Assembly: GCA_003290165.1 (NCBI GenBank)
Contig: QNQO01000505.1
Location: forward strand, 496,001-560,000
DNA length: 64,000 nucleotides
Direction of reading: 5' to 3'
From: Berberis thunbergii
Taxonomy: Eukaryota; Streptophyta; Magnoliopsida; Ranunculales; Berberidaceae
Positions within the stretch are counted from its first letter, which is position 1. The number at the start of each line of letters is the position of its first letter. Made by a program: the position numbers and the translations under genes. The notes below the pieces were generated by a model, which saw nothing but the letters and a program-made list of their open reading frames with translations, was not told the DNA's origin and ran no database searches. Positions 24,383-36,476 of the stretch are shown here, in pieces.

Positions 24383-24680
24383 ACTACAACACATAGGATA
24401 CGATGACGTGTTTTGCACGTCGTCGTATGCTTATGACAATGTACATCGACAGGTCGAGGAATCAATGATCATTATCGAATCGTGTCTTTATAGGTTTACA
24501 ATGACTTAAGTTGCACATTGTAAGTGTCTTCAATGACGTCCTTAGTAAGTTGTTAAGAAGGTGAAGCAATGACGTGCCTTAAATGTCATTGTGCAAGACG
24601 TAATTGATGAATAACGACGTGCTAATCGCGACTTAACTAATCTTTGAAGGCAAATAGTCACGTCTTATTGCAAATGACAT
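24383..24680 (+). mobile_element. CACTA left-end fragment
   Basis: It begins CACTACAACACATAGGATAC after a gene-free stretch and continues with subterminal words gatgacgtg, cacgtcgtc, caatgacgtc and cacgtctt, like the interior of CACTA ends. A matching right end was not found, so the element appears truncated near 24680. From there to 25240 nothing was recognised. Confidence 0.5.
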
Positions 24681-25479
24681 ACATACATATATATAAGGCT
24701 GGGTCAACTCGGTTAACTGATATTTCGAGCCAGTCTCGATCCTGTTGAGTTTTTTATACCTGTTATTGTTCAAATCCAAACAATATTTGCTTTTTTTTTC
24801 TTCCAAAATACACAAAGAAAGTATACAACATATGGCAAGTATTTTTTTAATTAAACCTCAGTGGATGCTAGTCCTTTATTACTCATCAAAAAATATTTAT
24901 ATCAAATCAGAGGTACATTACGACTTTACTCGAATAAAAGAACTCATGAGAACTAAATAAACAATTGCACCAAAGTTCAACGAATTACCTTGCCCAAACA
25001 ATGCTCAACTCCAAACATCCAACCTTACTCCTTGCACAAAACAACGTGCAAGGAACAATTGTTGAAGTAGCATACACTCAAACAAAGCTAACTTGAGTCT
25101 ACTTTTGTGGTATTAAGTATTACAACAAGCAATACCTTTAAAAAATGGAAACATGGTTCAACCCTCGGTGGAACCATGATTTGCTCCTATTATTTGTTCT
25201 TTATTTTGGAGTTTGTTGATTGAATGAGGACAACACGCAAGAAAATTTCTATAGACAATATGGCCTGGTGAGTTCCTTCAGACATAGTTCAGCAGCCATT
25301 CAAGGCTCTGTACGCATTCAACTAGATCATTTTTTTGTTTGTTCTAACACGAGTCTGCAAAACAATAAGATCAAGGACCAGATCTCATGAATGAATCGAT
25401 TTAGTTGTATGATAAATTAAGAAAGATGTATACTGACTAAATATTCATGTAAAATTGGAATTACCTCCCTTCAAATTAA

Positions 25480-26455
25480 CGAGGCTTCCATTAAACAGTC
25501 ACTCCATATGATAAAGTATTTGTAGAAATTACTGATCGAATTATTAAGTGAACAACAAAAGTAATTACTAGGTTTTATGGACAAGGCACTAACCAATTTT
25601 ACTACAAATCCACCTCGCTTTTTCTCTGAGTTGAACAGGAGCACATAAAGAACTGAGGACTCTGACCTTACAACATCAAACTTCATACCAAGCTACAAAG
25701 AGAAAAATAGATTGGCTGCAGAAAATGGAAACTAAATTTGAAAGAAGTCGTATGATATCGAAAAGATACTTGACCCCCCAAGAAAGGATGGCCTTCTCTA
25801 TAGGTGATCCAAAAAGCTCTATTTCACCACACTATCTCAAGTGAAGTTAGAAAAAAATGTATCTAAAAATAGTTCTTCATAACTTAGAGCACTACTATAA
25901 AAGCATGTAAGCAGATAATTTGACTCACATAGAAAACAAAAGTTCAAAGAAAATATCCAGAATAAACAATTATATAACAACGCCTACATGAGGTGCCTGA
26001 AAATTTGACACTATATTGAGATTATTGTGAATGACCAAGGATATGTATATATAACGTATCAATAAAAGGATAAGGACCCACGTCCATAGGCAATTTTATG
26101 TTTGGAAAATCGTTAGAAAATCAAAATACTACTCAGTGCCAATTGAGAGACCTTGCTATGTATTATCTTACCATAAATAAGTAATTGAGAGGCCTTGCTA
26201 TGTATTATCTTACCATAAATACATAATTGAGAGGCCTTGCTATATATTATCTTACCAAGTACCATACATATAGTAATAACATAAAGTTGGTTGGCACCTT
26301 CCAAATGACGCCCCAGGAACTCTTTATAGATGGTCTGTTGTGTTTTATCAACTCATTTAATAAAACTTAACAAACTTACCTCAGAAGTGAAAACACTGCT
26401 CGTGGTATTCTGTGCAATGCTTTCGATTATCAGAGAGAAGGCAGCATAAGACATC
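25480..26455 (-). pseudogene. Fragment of an ACA-type (P2B) plasma-membrane/endomembrane Ca2+-ATPase gene
   Basis: Three or four exon pieces read in order on the minus strand. The first, at about 26437-26381, has LIIESIAQNTTSSVFTSE and a gtaagt donor. The second, near 25825-25775, has IELFGSPIEKAILSWGVK. The third, near 25690-25585, has LGMKFDVVRSESSVLYVL and then FNSEKKRGGFVVKL before gttagt, preceded by ctttgtag. The fourth, near 25490, ends VNLKG before gtaatt. They match the nucleotide-binding loop of autoinhibited calcium ATPases (the SPTEKAIL.W and FNSEKKRGG region). Neither the DKTGT phosphorylation site nor the rest of the pump was found. The donor after GVK looks damaged by a one-base loss. 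Intron positions are kept, so this came from DNA duplication, not a retrocopy. It is most likely a stranded gene fragment. Confidence 0.75.
26138..26262. repeat. ~46-bp tandem repeat, three copies
   Basis: Three units of gagaggccttgctatgtatt followed by atcttaccataaata lie in what would be an intron of the ACA-like fragment. Confidence 0.85.
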
Positions 26456-27012
26456 GCCCTTCAGAAAAGGTACGTGCTATATAGTATAGACAAATACATT
26501 AAAGGTTATTTACACAGGTGAAAACTGACTACCAAATTTCGAAAGCACTAACAACTAGATTTCACCACGTCTAAATGTAATCATATAAATAAAACTATAG
26601 ATCCATCAGGGGATTCATTACAATTCAGATTTCAAAAGCACAACCTCTCACGTCTAAAGAGGTGATGCTTGAGAAATTTTCAGGCTCTAATTAAATTTAA
26701 TATTAATCATATTTTAAGGACTAACTTGCGCGTAAACTATGTTTTTGTCTTAAATGAAAAGATGAGGAGTTGCGTGGATTTATACCAAGAATAATGTGGT
26801 AAAGTTTAAGCTCCATTCTCTTCGTCTTTCCTTCATTTCCCCTTCTCACTTTCGACAAGTTTGTAGAAAAACTTTCCTTTGAACTAAAGACACCTTAGCT
26901 TGTGAAATATCTCTAGAGTGTTAATTACATTTACACTTCAATCAAATAAGTATTGCGGAATAATTTACCATTACACCAAAACTTGAGGCGAATGTATGGG
27001 GCATCCAATAAT
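26456..27012. other. Gene-free stretch
   Basis: No further ACA-like exon and no other feature was recognised. Confidence 0.4.
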
Positions 27013-28526
27013 CTGTGCTATTAATGCGGCCGAAAATCGGCCAAAAAGTGGTATGCGGGCTGGACCGAATCGCACTGGGCTGAATCAACCGGCTTTAAGC
27101 GGACCCGTTGAAATCGGTCAAAATCGGCCGATTTAGCGCTTAACCTGTCGATCCGACTCGCCGATTTTTAGTTCTTTATATATGAAAAAAAAACCCTAAT
27201 CGATTTTCATTTGCTATTGCTGCAGGCTGCAGCTGACTGAAGAAGAAGGAGCGATCAATCGACTTCATCAACCTCTTCCTTTAATCGACTTCATCAACCT
27301 CTCTTCCTTCAATCTGAAGAAAAAGAAGTAGATCTGAACCTCTCTTCCTCCCTTCCTTCAATCGGTTGCTGAAGAAGAGATCAATCAAGAATCAACTTCC
27401 TTCAATCGACTTCATCAACCTCTTTTCCTTCAATCTGAAGAAAAATAAGCTTTCTTCCTCCTTTCCTTCAATCGGTTGCTGCTAAACTGAAGTGAAGACT
27501 GAAGAGATCAATCGAAGACGTCGAACTGTCGAAGAGAACTCTTGCTTACTTCCCAAATCAAGTAAGCTCTCCCTCTCCTGAGTCTCCTCCCAGTCCATCT
27601 TCCCTCTCATCCCATTTGCTTCTTCTGTTCTTCCCTCTGCTGAATTGTTTGTAATTACAGGCTAATTTCTAATTTGTAATGTAATGTTTCATTGTTTTGT
27701 AAATTAGATACACATGATGTAAATAAATTAGACGAATTTCTGTAAATGAAGTTTTTTGTAATGTTTGTTAATTACAGAGTAATAGATGAATTTCACAGAC
27801 GAATTTCTAATTTCTTCTAGTGTTTGCTAATCAATACACATAATTTCACAGACGAATTATACTTGTTTCAGTTTGAGAAAAAAATTACAGAGAAAAATTA
27901 CTAGTGTGGAAAGTGATGAGAAAAAATTGCAACGAATTATACTTGTTTCAGTTGTTTGAGAAAAAAATTACTGAGAAAAAAATTATTAGTGTGGATCAAG
28001 TGATGAGAAAAAAATTGCAACCATATGAGGATGCTGAAGATTTTGCTATAGAAGTAGATTGATATAAATATTTTGTCCTAACATTTTTCTAGTGTTTCAC
28101 TGTGTTTGTTAATTACAGATAATTCAATTCTTTAGCACACAGAGATGAAACACTCTCTGACTTCTCGCTTTTATTGCTTGCAGTTCTGGTTGTTGGAGTT
28201 ATTGCTATGCCAGAATGCCTATGAGTTGCTGCTGTTGCTTTCGTTGTATTGGTTGTTCGTAAACAAGTCCAGGTAACTATAAGTATTCCAACCTGCAAAA
28301 TTAAATTCATTTGATTAATTAGTAAAATAATATATGACTATGAATGATTACATATTTACACTCTTTTGATTAATTATTTATTTTGTAATCTATGACTATG
28401 ATTAAATTTTAAAAATATATACTTTGAAAAAATTGTCCGCATAATTCCGCTTAGTCCCGCATAATTATGAAAAATCGTAATGCGGTCCTGACCGCTTTTT
28501 GACCACATTCCGCATTAACTGCATAG
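27013..28526. mobile_element. hAT-type element, 1.5 kb, non-autonomous
   Basis: It starts ctgtgctattaatgcgg and the complement of its end reads ctatgcagttaatgcgg (14 of 17 identical). A perfect 8-bp duplication ccaataat flanks it (27005-27012 and 28527-28534). Inside are repeats of atcgacttcatcaacctctc and ttccttcaatctgaag (27255-27450), then AT-rich sequence with no recognisable transposase. The pyrimidine-rich, exon-leader-like repeats may be captured host 5' sequence. Confidence 0.85.
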
Positions 28527-28534
28527 CCAATAAT

Positions 28535-29769
28535 ACTAGTACTTTTCATGCCAAAACGCCATTATAATACACAAACAAAATGCGAATGAACCGTAGTTGG
28601 AGCTCGCGGTAATTGAGATAAGGTCTGATCCGGAACAGAACTACAATTACAATATTACATTACTAACACCTAATCTATGTAATACATTACATACTTATCA
28701 AGCTCCTATTCTCTCCCCTGTTTTCCCCTGCTGATTTTCTTCAACTTTATGATGATTCCCACTACAAAAGAATCGTGCATGTGTTCTACCTAAAATATGA
28801 GAGCATTAATTTGTCCTTACCATAACCATGACCATGAGAGAAATAGATAAGTTGAAAGGACGCCTGCTTAGGAAGTTCATTATGAGCATTCACACGAAGA
28901 GTTCGTATGTCCTCTTTACAAGTAGCTAAACTCAACTCAATATCACTGTATACTAACCATCTAAATCTGTCTCCCATTGTACTTACCCACTTTCTTTTGT
29001 ATCTAAACTCCAAGGACATCAACCATCTACATTTTCGTATGGAATATGGCATTTTGGAATCAGATAGAGTTATTAAAACAAATCAAATACATCACCATGA
29101 TGTTGTTACCTGAACCATTACACTTTTGCAAGTCGCCCATGGAAAACACATTTTAAGTACCCAAACCAAACTTTATAACTATCAAAGTTCAAAACGCCAT
29201 TACCAAATAGTGGATTAAGTGCTCTCGATTAAGACGGAAAGCCACTATACGTCCAGTGGGCTTGAACTTATTAAATATAGCACTAATTCACATATATTGA
29301 TTAGCAACACACAAACTTGGAATACAAGGTTGATCAGACACCAATCAAAACCCAAAACCCAAAACCCACTAAAGACTTAAAGTTTATAAAATTTCTCTCA
29401 ATTTTCCACTGAATGTCAATTAAGTAATTGGATAAACATTGGGTGATATTATATGCCAACCAGTCTTATTTGTTGGCAGACCATCACACACAGATATCAG
29501 TGGCAACTATGGAGTACATGTTGTTTGGATTTGAGTACTAGTTTTTCAACAAACAAGTATGTTAGGGGGGTTTTATATTGTAGATCGATTTGCTTTAATA
29601 GGTGAGAGCTGATTAGAGTTTGAATTATCCAGAGATTTCCTTTCTTTTGTTTTCAGATAAGTAGGATTTCAAACAATGTTCGCTTACATTAGTATGTTTA
29701 TTTGCATTTGCATAAAAAAAAGTACAATATATCTAATAATAACAGCAAAAATAATTTTAAATGTACAAA
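28535..29769. other. Mostly gene-free; one exon-like piece on the minus strand
   Basis: Minus strand 29052-28825 is open and reads ...DIELSLATCKEDIRTLRVNA and FQLIYFSHGHGYG, ending at a gtaagg donor-like site. The family was not recognised. Nothing else was seen. Confidence 0.3.
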
Positions 29770-30085
29770 TTTCCTTACCAGCTCAAAGTCCTCGTTCTTT
29801 TTTGTCTTCCTGAAAGACCCATCTGCATACCAGACAACCAAAACACGAATGACATCTTCCAGTTGAAAAAAATGAGAATTTGATGAGATTGATCTATATT
29901 AAAAGCAATGATTTGTTGAGGGAGTGGAAAGGAACAACCTTTGAGGAATCTATAGTCTGTCAATGTTGTTTTCCAGATCTCAAAATTGTCTTCATCTTTC
30001 CGAAGTTCAACCTTAACTCTAACCTTCTTCAATATCTTATCTTGATACGCTTGCATATGAGTTTTACTTTCACTTTCACCTAGTC
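29770..30085 (-). pseudogene. Unrecognised exon-like pieces
   Basis: One open stretch (about 30070-29940) reads KKVRVKVELRKDEDNFEIWK. In a second frame, 29865-29782 reads LEDVIRVLVVWYADGSFRKT and then KKNEDFEL, before a gtaagg donor-like site. Both read like real protein, but I could not name the family. They may be neighbouring exons of a decayed gene that also includes the piece near 28900. Confidence 0.35.
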
Positions 30086-30139
30086 CTTTTGATTCAAACT
30101 CAAACTTGCAAAACATGTAGAACATGTCTTCATTTCAGA

Positions 30140-30830
30140 TTTAGATTGCTGGACCTGTACCATCAGCTGGACCTGCACCACAACCACCCCTGCCACCCTG
30201 CAAGTATGACAAATACACTTTCAAAACAATGCACAAGGAACAACTCCTTTATATGCAAAACAATCATAGTCGATAAGCAGAGCAAGAGAATACTGTTGAA
30301 CGTTAATTAACATGACTAGATAATACTGCAGAACACAAGCAGCACATAAAAAATCAACCACACCAAACTTAGATATTGAAAAATTCCCATCTCAATCCTT
30401 GTAAGCCTTTGATAGTATCATTCAAGTAGCCTTCAATTTTGCTTGATCACTCCAAGATTGATTGCTCTTTAGTAGTACTTTAATAATGATTTTCCTTGCA
30501 AAAGCTTTTATCATGCTCACTACAAAAGGCTTCAAATGATTCAGGTTTTATTAGTAGCCATTATTTAGAATGTCCTACCACATTTCAATCCCATTCATCT
30601 TACTTGTAGATGTAAAGTTCAAAAAATTTAACTACTACCATTTTCTTGGTAGAATATAGAACTAAGAAAAGAACATATCTGACCATTTTGATAGTTGACA
30701 ACTCTGGTGGTGCTCCTCCCTTGTCACCTCCACCGAACTCACCGGGAGGTCCTCATCTGGGTCCTCCATGATACCCATCACGATCACCATTGAATCCAAG
30801 TCTGTCTCCTCCCACAAAATGAGGGCCACT
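30140..30830 (-). pseudogene. RPS10-like C-terminal fragments
   Basis: Minus strand 30825-30690 reads GGDRLGFNGDRDGYHGGPR, a stop, then GPPGEFGGGDKGGAPPEL. That resembles the Gly/Arg/Asp-rich tail of plant 40S ribosomal protein S10. A second piece at 30198-30145, after a tgcag acceptor-like site, reads GGRGGCGAGPADGTGPAI and a stop. The conserved plectin/S10 domain was not found upstream, so only a decayed 3' part is present. The low-complexity nature of the match limits confidence. Confidence 0.45.
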
Positions 30831-30840
30831 GCAACATCAA

Positions 30841-32242
30841 ACACTTATTTTGATCAATCAAACATAGGCAATATATTAAAAAAAAATAAACCCCAGGAGA
30901 ACAGACAAGTGATGCATAAATAAAGATGGAATAATTCCATATGAAACATAGGCAATCAAACATAAGCAATATATGAAATAAAGATGAAGCTAGCGAGACC
31001 AATTTTTGGCTACTGATGGGCTTATCATTATATAGTCAGCAGCCAGCCAACTTACAAGTGAACCTAAATAAATCTGCGAAAGACATCTTACATCATTATT
31101 TTACCTGAATACTAAGTGATGAAACTGTCATAATGGCAAGATCTTGTTGGAGGAAAACAATAAGTATACGTGTGGAATTACTTGGAAAATTATCTTCTAT
31201 GGTAATCTCCACTCAATTTGTCCGGCCATTTGAGTCATACTCTCGTTGTTTCTTCCAGAGCCGTTGTTCAAAGGTGGTCTAGTTTAGAACTGATGTTTCT
31301 TTGATAGTTATGAGCAACTGCTTGGTCCTCATAAGAATGCAGTTTCAAAAATAAAAACATTTCCATAACAAAACAAAAAACTAATTTTTGGATGATAGAA
31401 AAAAAAAAAACTAACCATTTTCACAATGAAAAACAAAATTTAACAAGCCATTTTCACAATGAAACTTCGGTGATTTAAGAACCATAACAAGACAAAATAT
31501 AATCATAACACATGAGAAAGGAATCTTCAATCGAAGAAAAAAATCCCAATTTTACCCAAAAATGAAAGCATTTTAACAAGCAAACTGAGAGGGAGGATAA
31601 AGAAATAGAGAAAGATGGAGATCTTTATTTTTATTTTTTATCGGGGCTTGCTAAATACCTGAAAATCGAGCAAGTCATAATCACCAAATAATTAAATACC
31701 TGTATCAAAGAGATGTAATTAAAGAGAGGTGTTAGGGTAAAATCAACTCATTATTAAGAAGTAAAAATAAACTCAGTTCTTAGGGCTAGCAAAGATGTGT
31801 GAAATACCTAAAATCGAGTTAAGGGAGATGCTGAAATCTTCAATCGCCAATAATGAAAAACCTAGAAAATTCGAACCAATATATATAGAAACCCAAAAAA
31901 AGAAGAAGAAGTAACATAACTGAACAAACCAGAGATACGCAGGATTGGTCGCAGACATGCACAGAACTTATCGCAGTCACCACTGCGACTCTACTATCTC
32001 GTTCTAGCCTTTCCTCTTCCTTTTTCCTTACTAATATGGGTAGATTTAGGGCTTGGGGACGTGGTAGTCGTGGAGCTGAGAAAAAGGCTCCATGAACTGA
32101 CTTCAATCTACACGAGCGACAAGGTTTCTTTTTTATGTTTCGCGGGCTATCTGTGTTTTTAGTTGGTTAAATCTTGGCGGAAAACAAAGTGGGCACCCAA
32201 TGGACCTTATCACGTCTCTTTTAGAAGACTTGCTGTAAAAGT
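30841..32242. other. Gene-free stretch
   Basis: No convincing gene. A 20-codon ORF at 32036-32098 (+), MGRFRAWGRGSRGAEKKAP, is short and unrecognised. Confidence 0.35.
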
Positions 32243-33056
32243 TAGGGGTGAGCATTTCATCTCGCGATCTCACTTTCGTTTCGTACCGATTTTTTTGGGT
32301 CTTAATGGAATTGAATAATTTCATTCTGATCCCGTCCCGATCTATAATGAGATGGGATGGGATGAAGATTTTCAATCCCGCCAATCTCGCCCCGTCTCGA
32401 GCTAATTTTTTAATATTTGTTATTAACATTTTTATTTATTTATTTATTTTAGGATTGCAATATTAGTGTAATTGAAGAAAAATGAATTTAGTTGAAATCA
32501 GTGTAATTGATATTAGTCTATATCTGCAACTACTTGATATTGGTTTATTTCTAGAATTCTAAATGAATTATTTAATTGCAAACTCTTTAAAACTCAAAAT
32601 GGATTGTTAATTACATTGGAAAGTTTTATTTCGTGTCAAGACAATGAATTTAATGATTGTTTTTTTAAAAGCAATAATAAAACATTCTTCTTAGCACCCC
32701 AAATCTACTCATCATTTTGTTCACTATTCGAAACAGTAGAGTAGGTCCATCATTGTCATTATACTGTCAACCTCTTAGTCATTCAAAACTCTGCAAAAAT
32801 TTTAATTACAGGGTGAATTTCAACTATCATTTATGGTAGTTTATTATGATGTTGCATGCTCAATCTAAGGCTATCATTTATGTGTAGTTTTACGAATTGC
32901 CTTTGTCTATTTTTAACTAAGCAAATTGGGTATTGGGTAAGCAGTAATTTGTCAAAAAATGAGAACACGCTGATCCCGTCCTGTCCCAATCTCGTATGAA
33001 CTGGATGTGATAGGGATGAGTCTATCTCGTCTCATCCTGTCCCGTGCCTACCCCTA
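32243..33056. mobile_element. hAT-type MITE (TAGGGGTGGGCA family), copy 3
   Basis: The 814-bp element starts TAGGGGTGAGCATTTCATCT and ends CGTGCCTACCCCTA. The flanking octamers gtaaaagt and ctaaaagc match at 6 of 8. The ends share the atcccgtcccg words of copies 1 and 2, and the AT-rich centre is longer. No coding capacity. Confidence 0.82.
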
Positions 33057-33064
33057 CTAAAAGC

Positions 33065-35553
33065 AAGTCATGATTTTCCAAAATTATCATATAAAAACTT
33101 GTTTTATTACATTCGTTTTATATATGTCATCAAAACAAATTATAAGGACGTGCATATTAAGCAAGTCATAAATTTAAGTACTCTTAACCCATATGTTGTA
33201 ATGTAAACAGTAATAATGATTTGATTTTCTATAAAGAAAACAATCAAGAAGAAGAAGCAATGCGAACGAACATGAAATGTTATTTGAGTTTGAAGGGGTT
33301 TGTCTGTGTTGATCTCAGCAGTAGCATTTGCATTTTACAAGAAAGTAAAGTGAGGTTTTTCACAAGTGAAGAAATTTTAAACAACCCAAATATACTTTCA
33401 GGTCACGTTTGTGTTGGGGTGGCAACTCATTGGTTGTGGGTTGGTTCAAGTTCCATCCTTTCGATCCATTCAAGCAACTACTCTGTGTTTGGCGGCCAAT
33501 CTAAGATCAAAAAATCTTTTGAATTATGCCTTTTCTATTGAGGAATGGAAATTTTCCATCTAGGGCCAAGGCTTTTGATGTTTAAGATTTGATATTTGAG
33601 GCTCAATTCTATGGTTTGGAGGCCCAACTTATGCCTTCCTTGTCGAATTCGTCGCAGTTTGATACTTTAATCTAGAAAAGGCGAAGATTATGCTTCTGTA
33701 TGGCAGAGACTCACCTTCTGCAATTTTTGCAATTGCAACTTGTCACATTTGAGGAATTGCAAGAATAAAAAAAAATCAAATTGGCGCCAAATAAAAACAG
33801 AGGCGCCAACTGAAACAATTCGAAAATTGAACTGAGGGCAATTTAGTAATAGCACAGTATCAAGTTGTTACAAAACAAATAGGACCGTACACGTGTAGCA
33901 ATCACAATGGTCCATTCAAAATTCTGTTACAAGAGCTTTGGTTAAATAGGGCTGTAGAGAAGGAATTTGTAGAAAAAGCTCTCTGGGTTGAGTTCACCCA
34001 AGAGAGATTGTTCCCTTGTAGTTGTTGTTCTTCTTATCGATAATAGTATCCATTCTGTTTGTTTTCATTCTCTAATTCCCTGCCATTTAAATCTCTGTTT
34101 GAACCAAGTCACAACTGTGACACAACTCCTTTCTGATCAATTCATGTTGCCCATGGAAGCAAAATCAAATCTTTTGATTGGTCCTTGAATAGGAAATCAA
34201 TGATTCTCACTGAATTTTCTGCAATTGGTTCACGTCTCGCCCTTTGGTGATCTCTTGATGCAACTGGTGCCACTGATTTCTCCTGGTTTCAGATTCTTGA
34301 TCTCAAACAAGGACCAATCAAAAGATTTGATTTTGCCCACCCCGTCCTAGTTCAAACCAGTCCGAAACTAACAAAGAATTCCCCTATCTCCGACCGTTCT
34401 GGGTCGTGCCCACCCCTACCTCCAACAATCCCTTTCTCTTCCAACAACCCTCTTTCACCACCCTCCCTCGCCGACCTCATCTCACCGCTTCCCATTTGCA
34501 GGGGATTGGGAAAAGAAATAATGTATTCACCGCAATTGTCTTGCCAATTCCGACAAACATTTTTTTTCAATGGGCTCTCGATTACCCAATCTATGGCTGC
34601 AATATTGGGGAAAAAATATGGTCTCAAGCTAATTAGCGAGATGGAACCCAATCTCATCAATTCGCATGAAACTTTTTTTCCAATCTCCTGTGACTACAGG
34701 ATTATGAGGAAGTGGTGAGATGGGGGCTAAACAATGACGGCAGGGGTGAGTTGGATAAGGAGGACATGAAGGATTTTGATGTCGTTTTCTTCTTGGCCAA
34801 TCACACTGAGTGGTAAGAGGACGAAGTTTGCTATCTTCGCAGAAGAATAGAACTTTAAGAGAAAAAATATTTTGGGGAAAGTGCTAATATAGTGGTAGTG
34901 TTGCATAGAAGTTCCATAAATTTGTAGTGATGGTGTCAGATAGTCGAAGTGGTGGTGGCACAAAACAACTACCAATCTTTATTTTCTTTAAATTTTTTCT
35001 TCTTGGTTTTTTCATAGCCACCACCCTACATTCAACCACTGCCATCCACCATCGACAACAACCACCCCCAACCCCTTATGACCATGCTTGCGCCAATGCA
35101 TGTCTGGTCATTGTCACCACTCACCAACAATGGAAAATTTTGATCTTGTGATGGTGTTATGTGTCACGAGTGGCACTAAATATGTAGTAAGCAGATACTA
35201 AGTTTCTTTTTCTCTATGAGAAATGTGTTATTTATCAATGAAAAATTTATCCACAACTTTTATTTTCCTTCATATGGTGTTATTTCCATCAACAATAAAA
35301 TTTTAATTGAAAGACCATAAAGTTGTCAGTATTTGTAACAAAATACATTGTTGGCAATTTTTATTTGTTAAAGAGGTGGGGGAAGCATTCCATCCAAAGC
35401 AAACTTCCCACCCATCAACATGATTTAGCAACAAAAAATGTGTGTGGCCACCGAACGTTAGTTGTTGCTGATTATGATACCATTTGAATTGAATCGTTTT
35501 GTTGTTAATAAAGTAACATTAAATGGAAAACATTTTCTCCTTGTTAAATATGA
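33065..35553. other. Gene-free stretch with a 27-bp perfect inverted repeat
   Basis: Arms at 34161-34187 and 34308-34334 are perfect reverse complements over 27 bp (aaaatcaaatcttttgattg and onward), with a 120-bp spacer. The pyrimidine-rich sequence at 33960-34140 resembles the end of an LTR, but no primer-binding site was found. ORFs at 33221-33541 and 34352-34660 show no family features. Confidence 0.45.
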
Positions 35554-36230
35554 TGCAGTCGTTTTTCGCTCCCTGCTTTGACCTGGTTCCTGCTGACCTG
35601 CACAAGTAGCACACGTGAGCCACGGACCACCATTGTGGTGGTCGATAACACTCTCATGCTAAAGTCAGACAGGGATCTGAGGAATGTGTAATGCTGTAAC
35701 AGAGAATTTGTATCATACCTTAGCTTATCAATCTCATGCCTTATTTATAGTATAAGGAGTCCTGATTCTATCAGACCATCATATGCATAGTTTAGGAAAG
35801 AGATCTTCGTAGAAATCCTTCTCTGATTAGGAGTCGTGCTGTAGGAGGGAAGTTTCATGTTAGCTCTGTACTCCTAGATACGCAGGAGATAATTTCCAAT
35901 GCGAGAATAATCTGTCGAAGAGAGTTTACCTGTGTGGAATGTACTCTGGTATTTGCTTCTTAGTTGGAAGCAGATAACACCTGTAATTGCCCGTTCGAAG
36001 CTGATCCTCGAGATACTTACTTAAATAGGGCTTATGGGTATTGAGAATAGTTGTGAGATGTATGGGCCAAGCATGTTGTGAGAGTTCGGGTCCGCCTAGC
36101 AGACTGATTTGAGTGGGCTTAGAACCGCTTGGGTTTGTTCAATGTTTGGCTAATGCTAGGGTCCATGTTTTCTTGAGATCATCATGACACGTGTTTGGCT
36201 TAGAGGTGTGACCGTTTTTATGTATCATCA
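35554..36230 (-). repeat. Tat 3' LTR (copy a)
   Basis: On the minus strand it begins TGATGATACATAAAAACGG and ends CGACTGCA, 677 bp. It is clearly homologous to the LTRs at 50429, 60967 and 63066. Confidence 0.85.
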
Positions 36231-36250
36231 GCTACTCCCACTGAGTTAGT
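36231..36250 (-). other. Polypurine tract of the Tat element
   Basis: On the minus strand, cagtgggagtagc abuts the LTR start TGATGATAC. The copies at 61651 and 63741 read ggggggagtagc and agggggagtagc at the same place. A purine-rich tract next to the 3' LTR primes plus-strand synthesis in LTR elements. Confidence 0.65.
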
Positions 36251-36476
36251 GGGTCGTCACATTAGTTCGCTAATTCATCTCTTGAAGGGATGCGCCACGC
36301 ATGATGCTTGAGTCTGAATCGTTGCTTGAGCCGCACACTGCTTTAATGGAACGTGCGTTGGTTCAGCAAAAAAGAGGCGGAAACTCAACCTCTATTTAGG
36401 TCATCCGTAACGTAAAATCTAATTTCTTTTCTTGAGAAGATATCGCTATGATTAGAAAAGATTGTTCATCTTCTTC

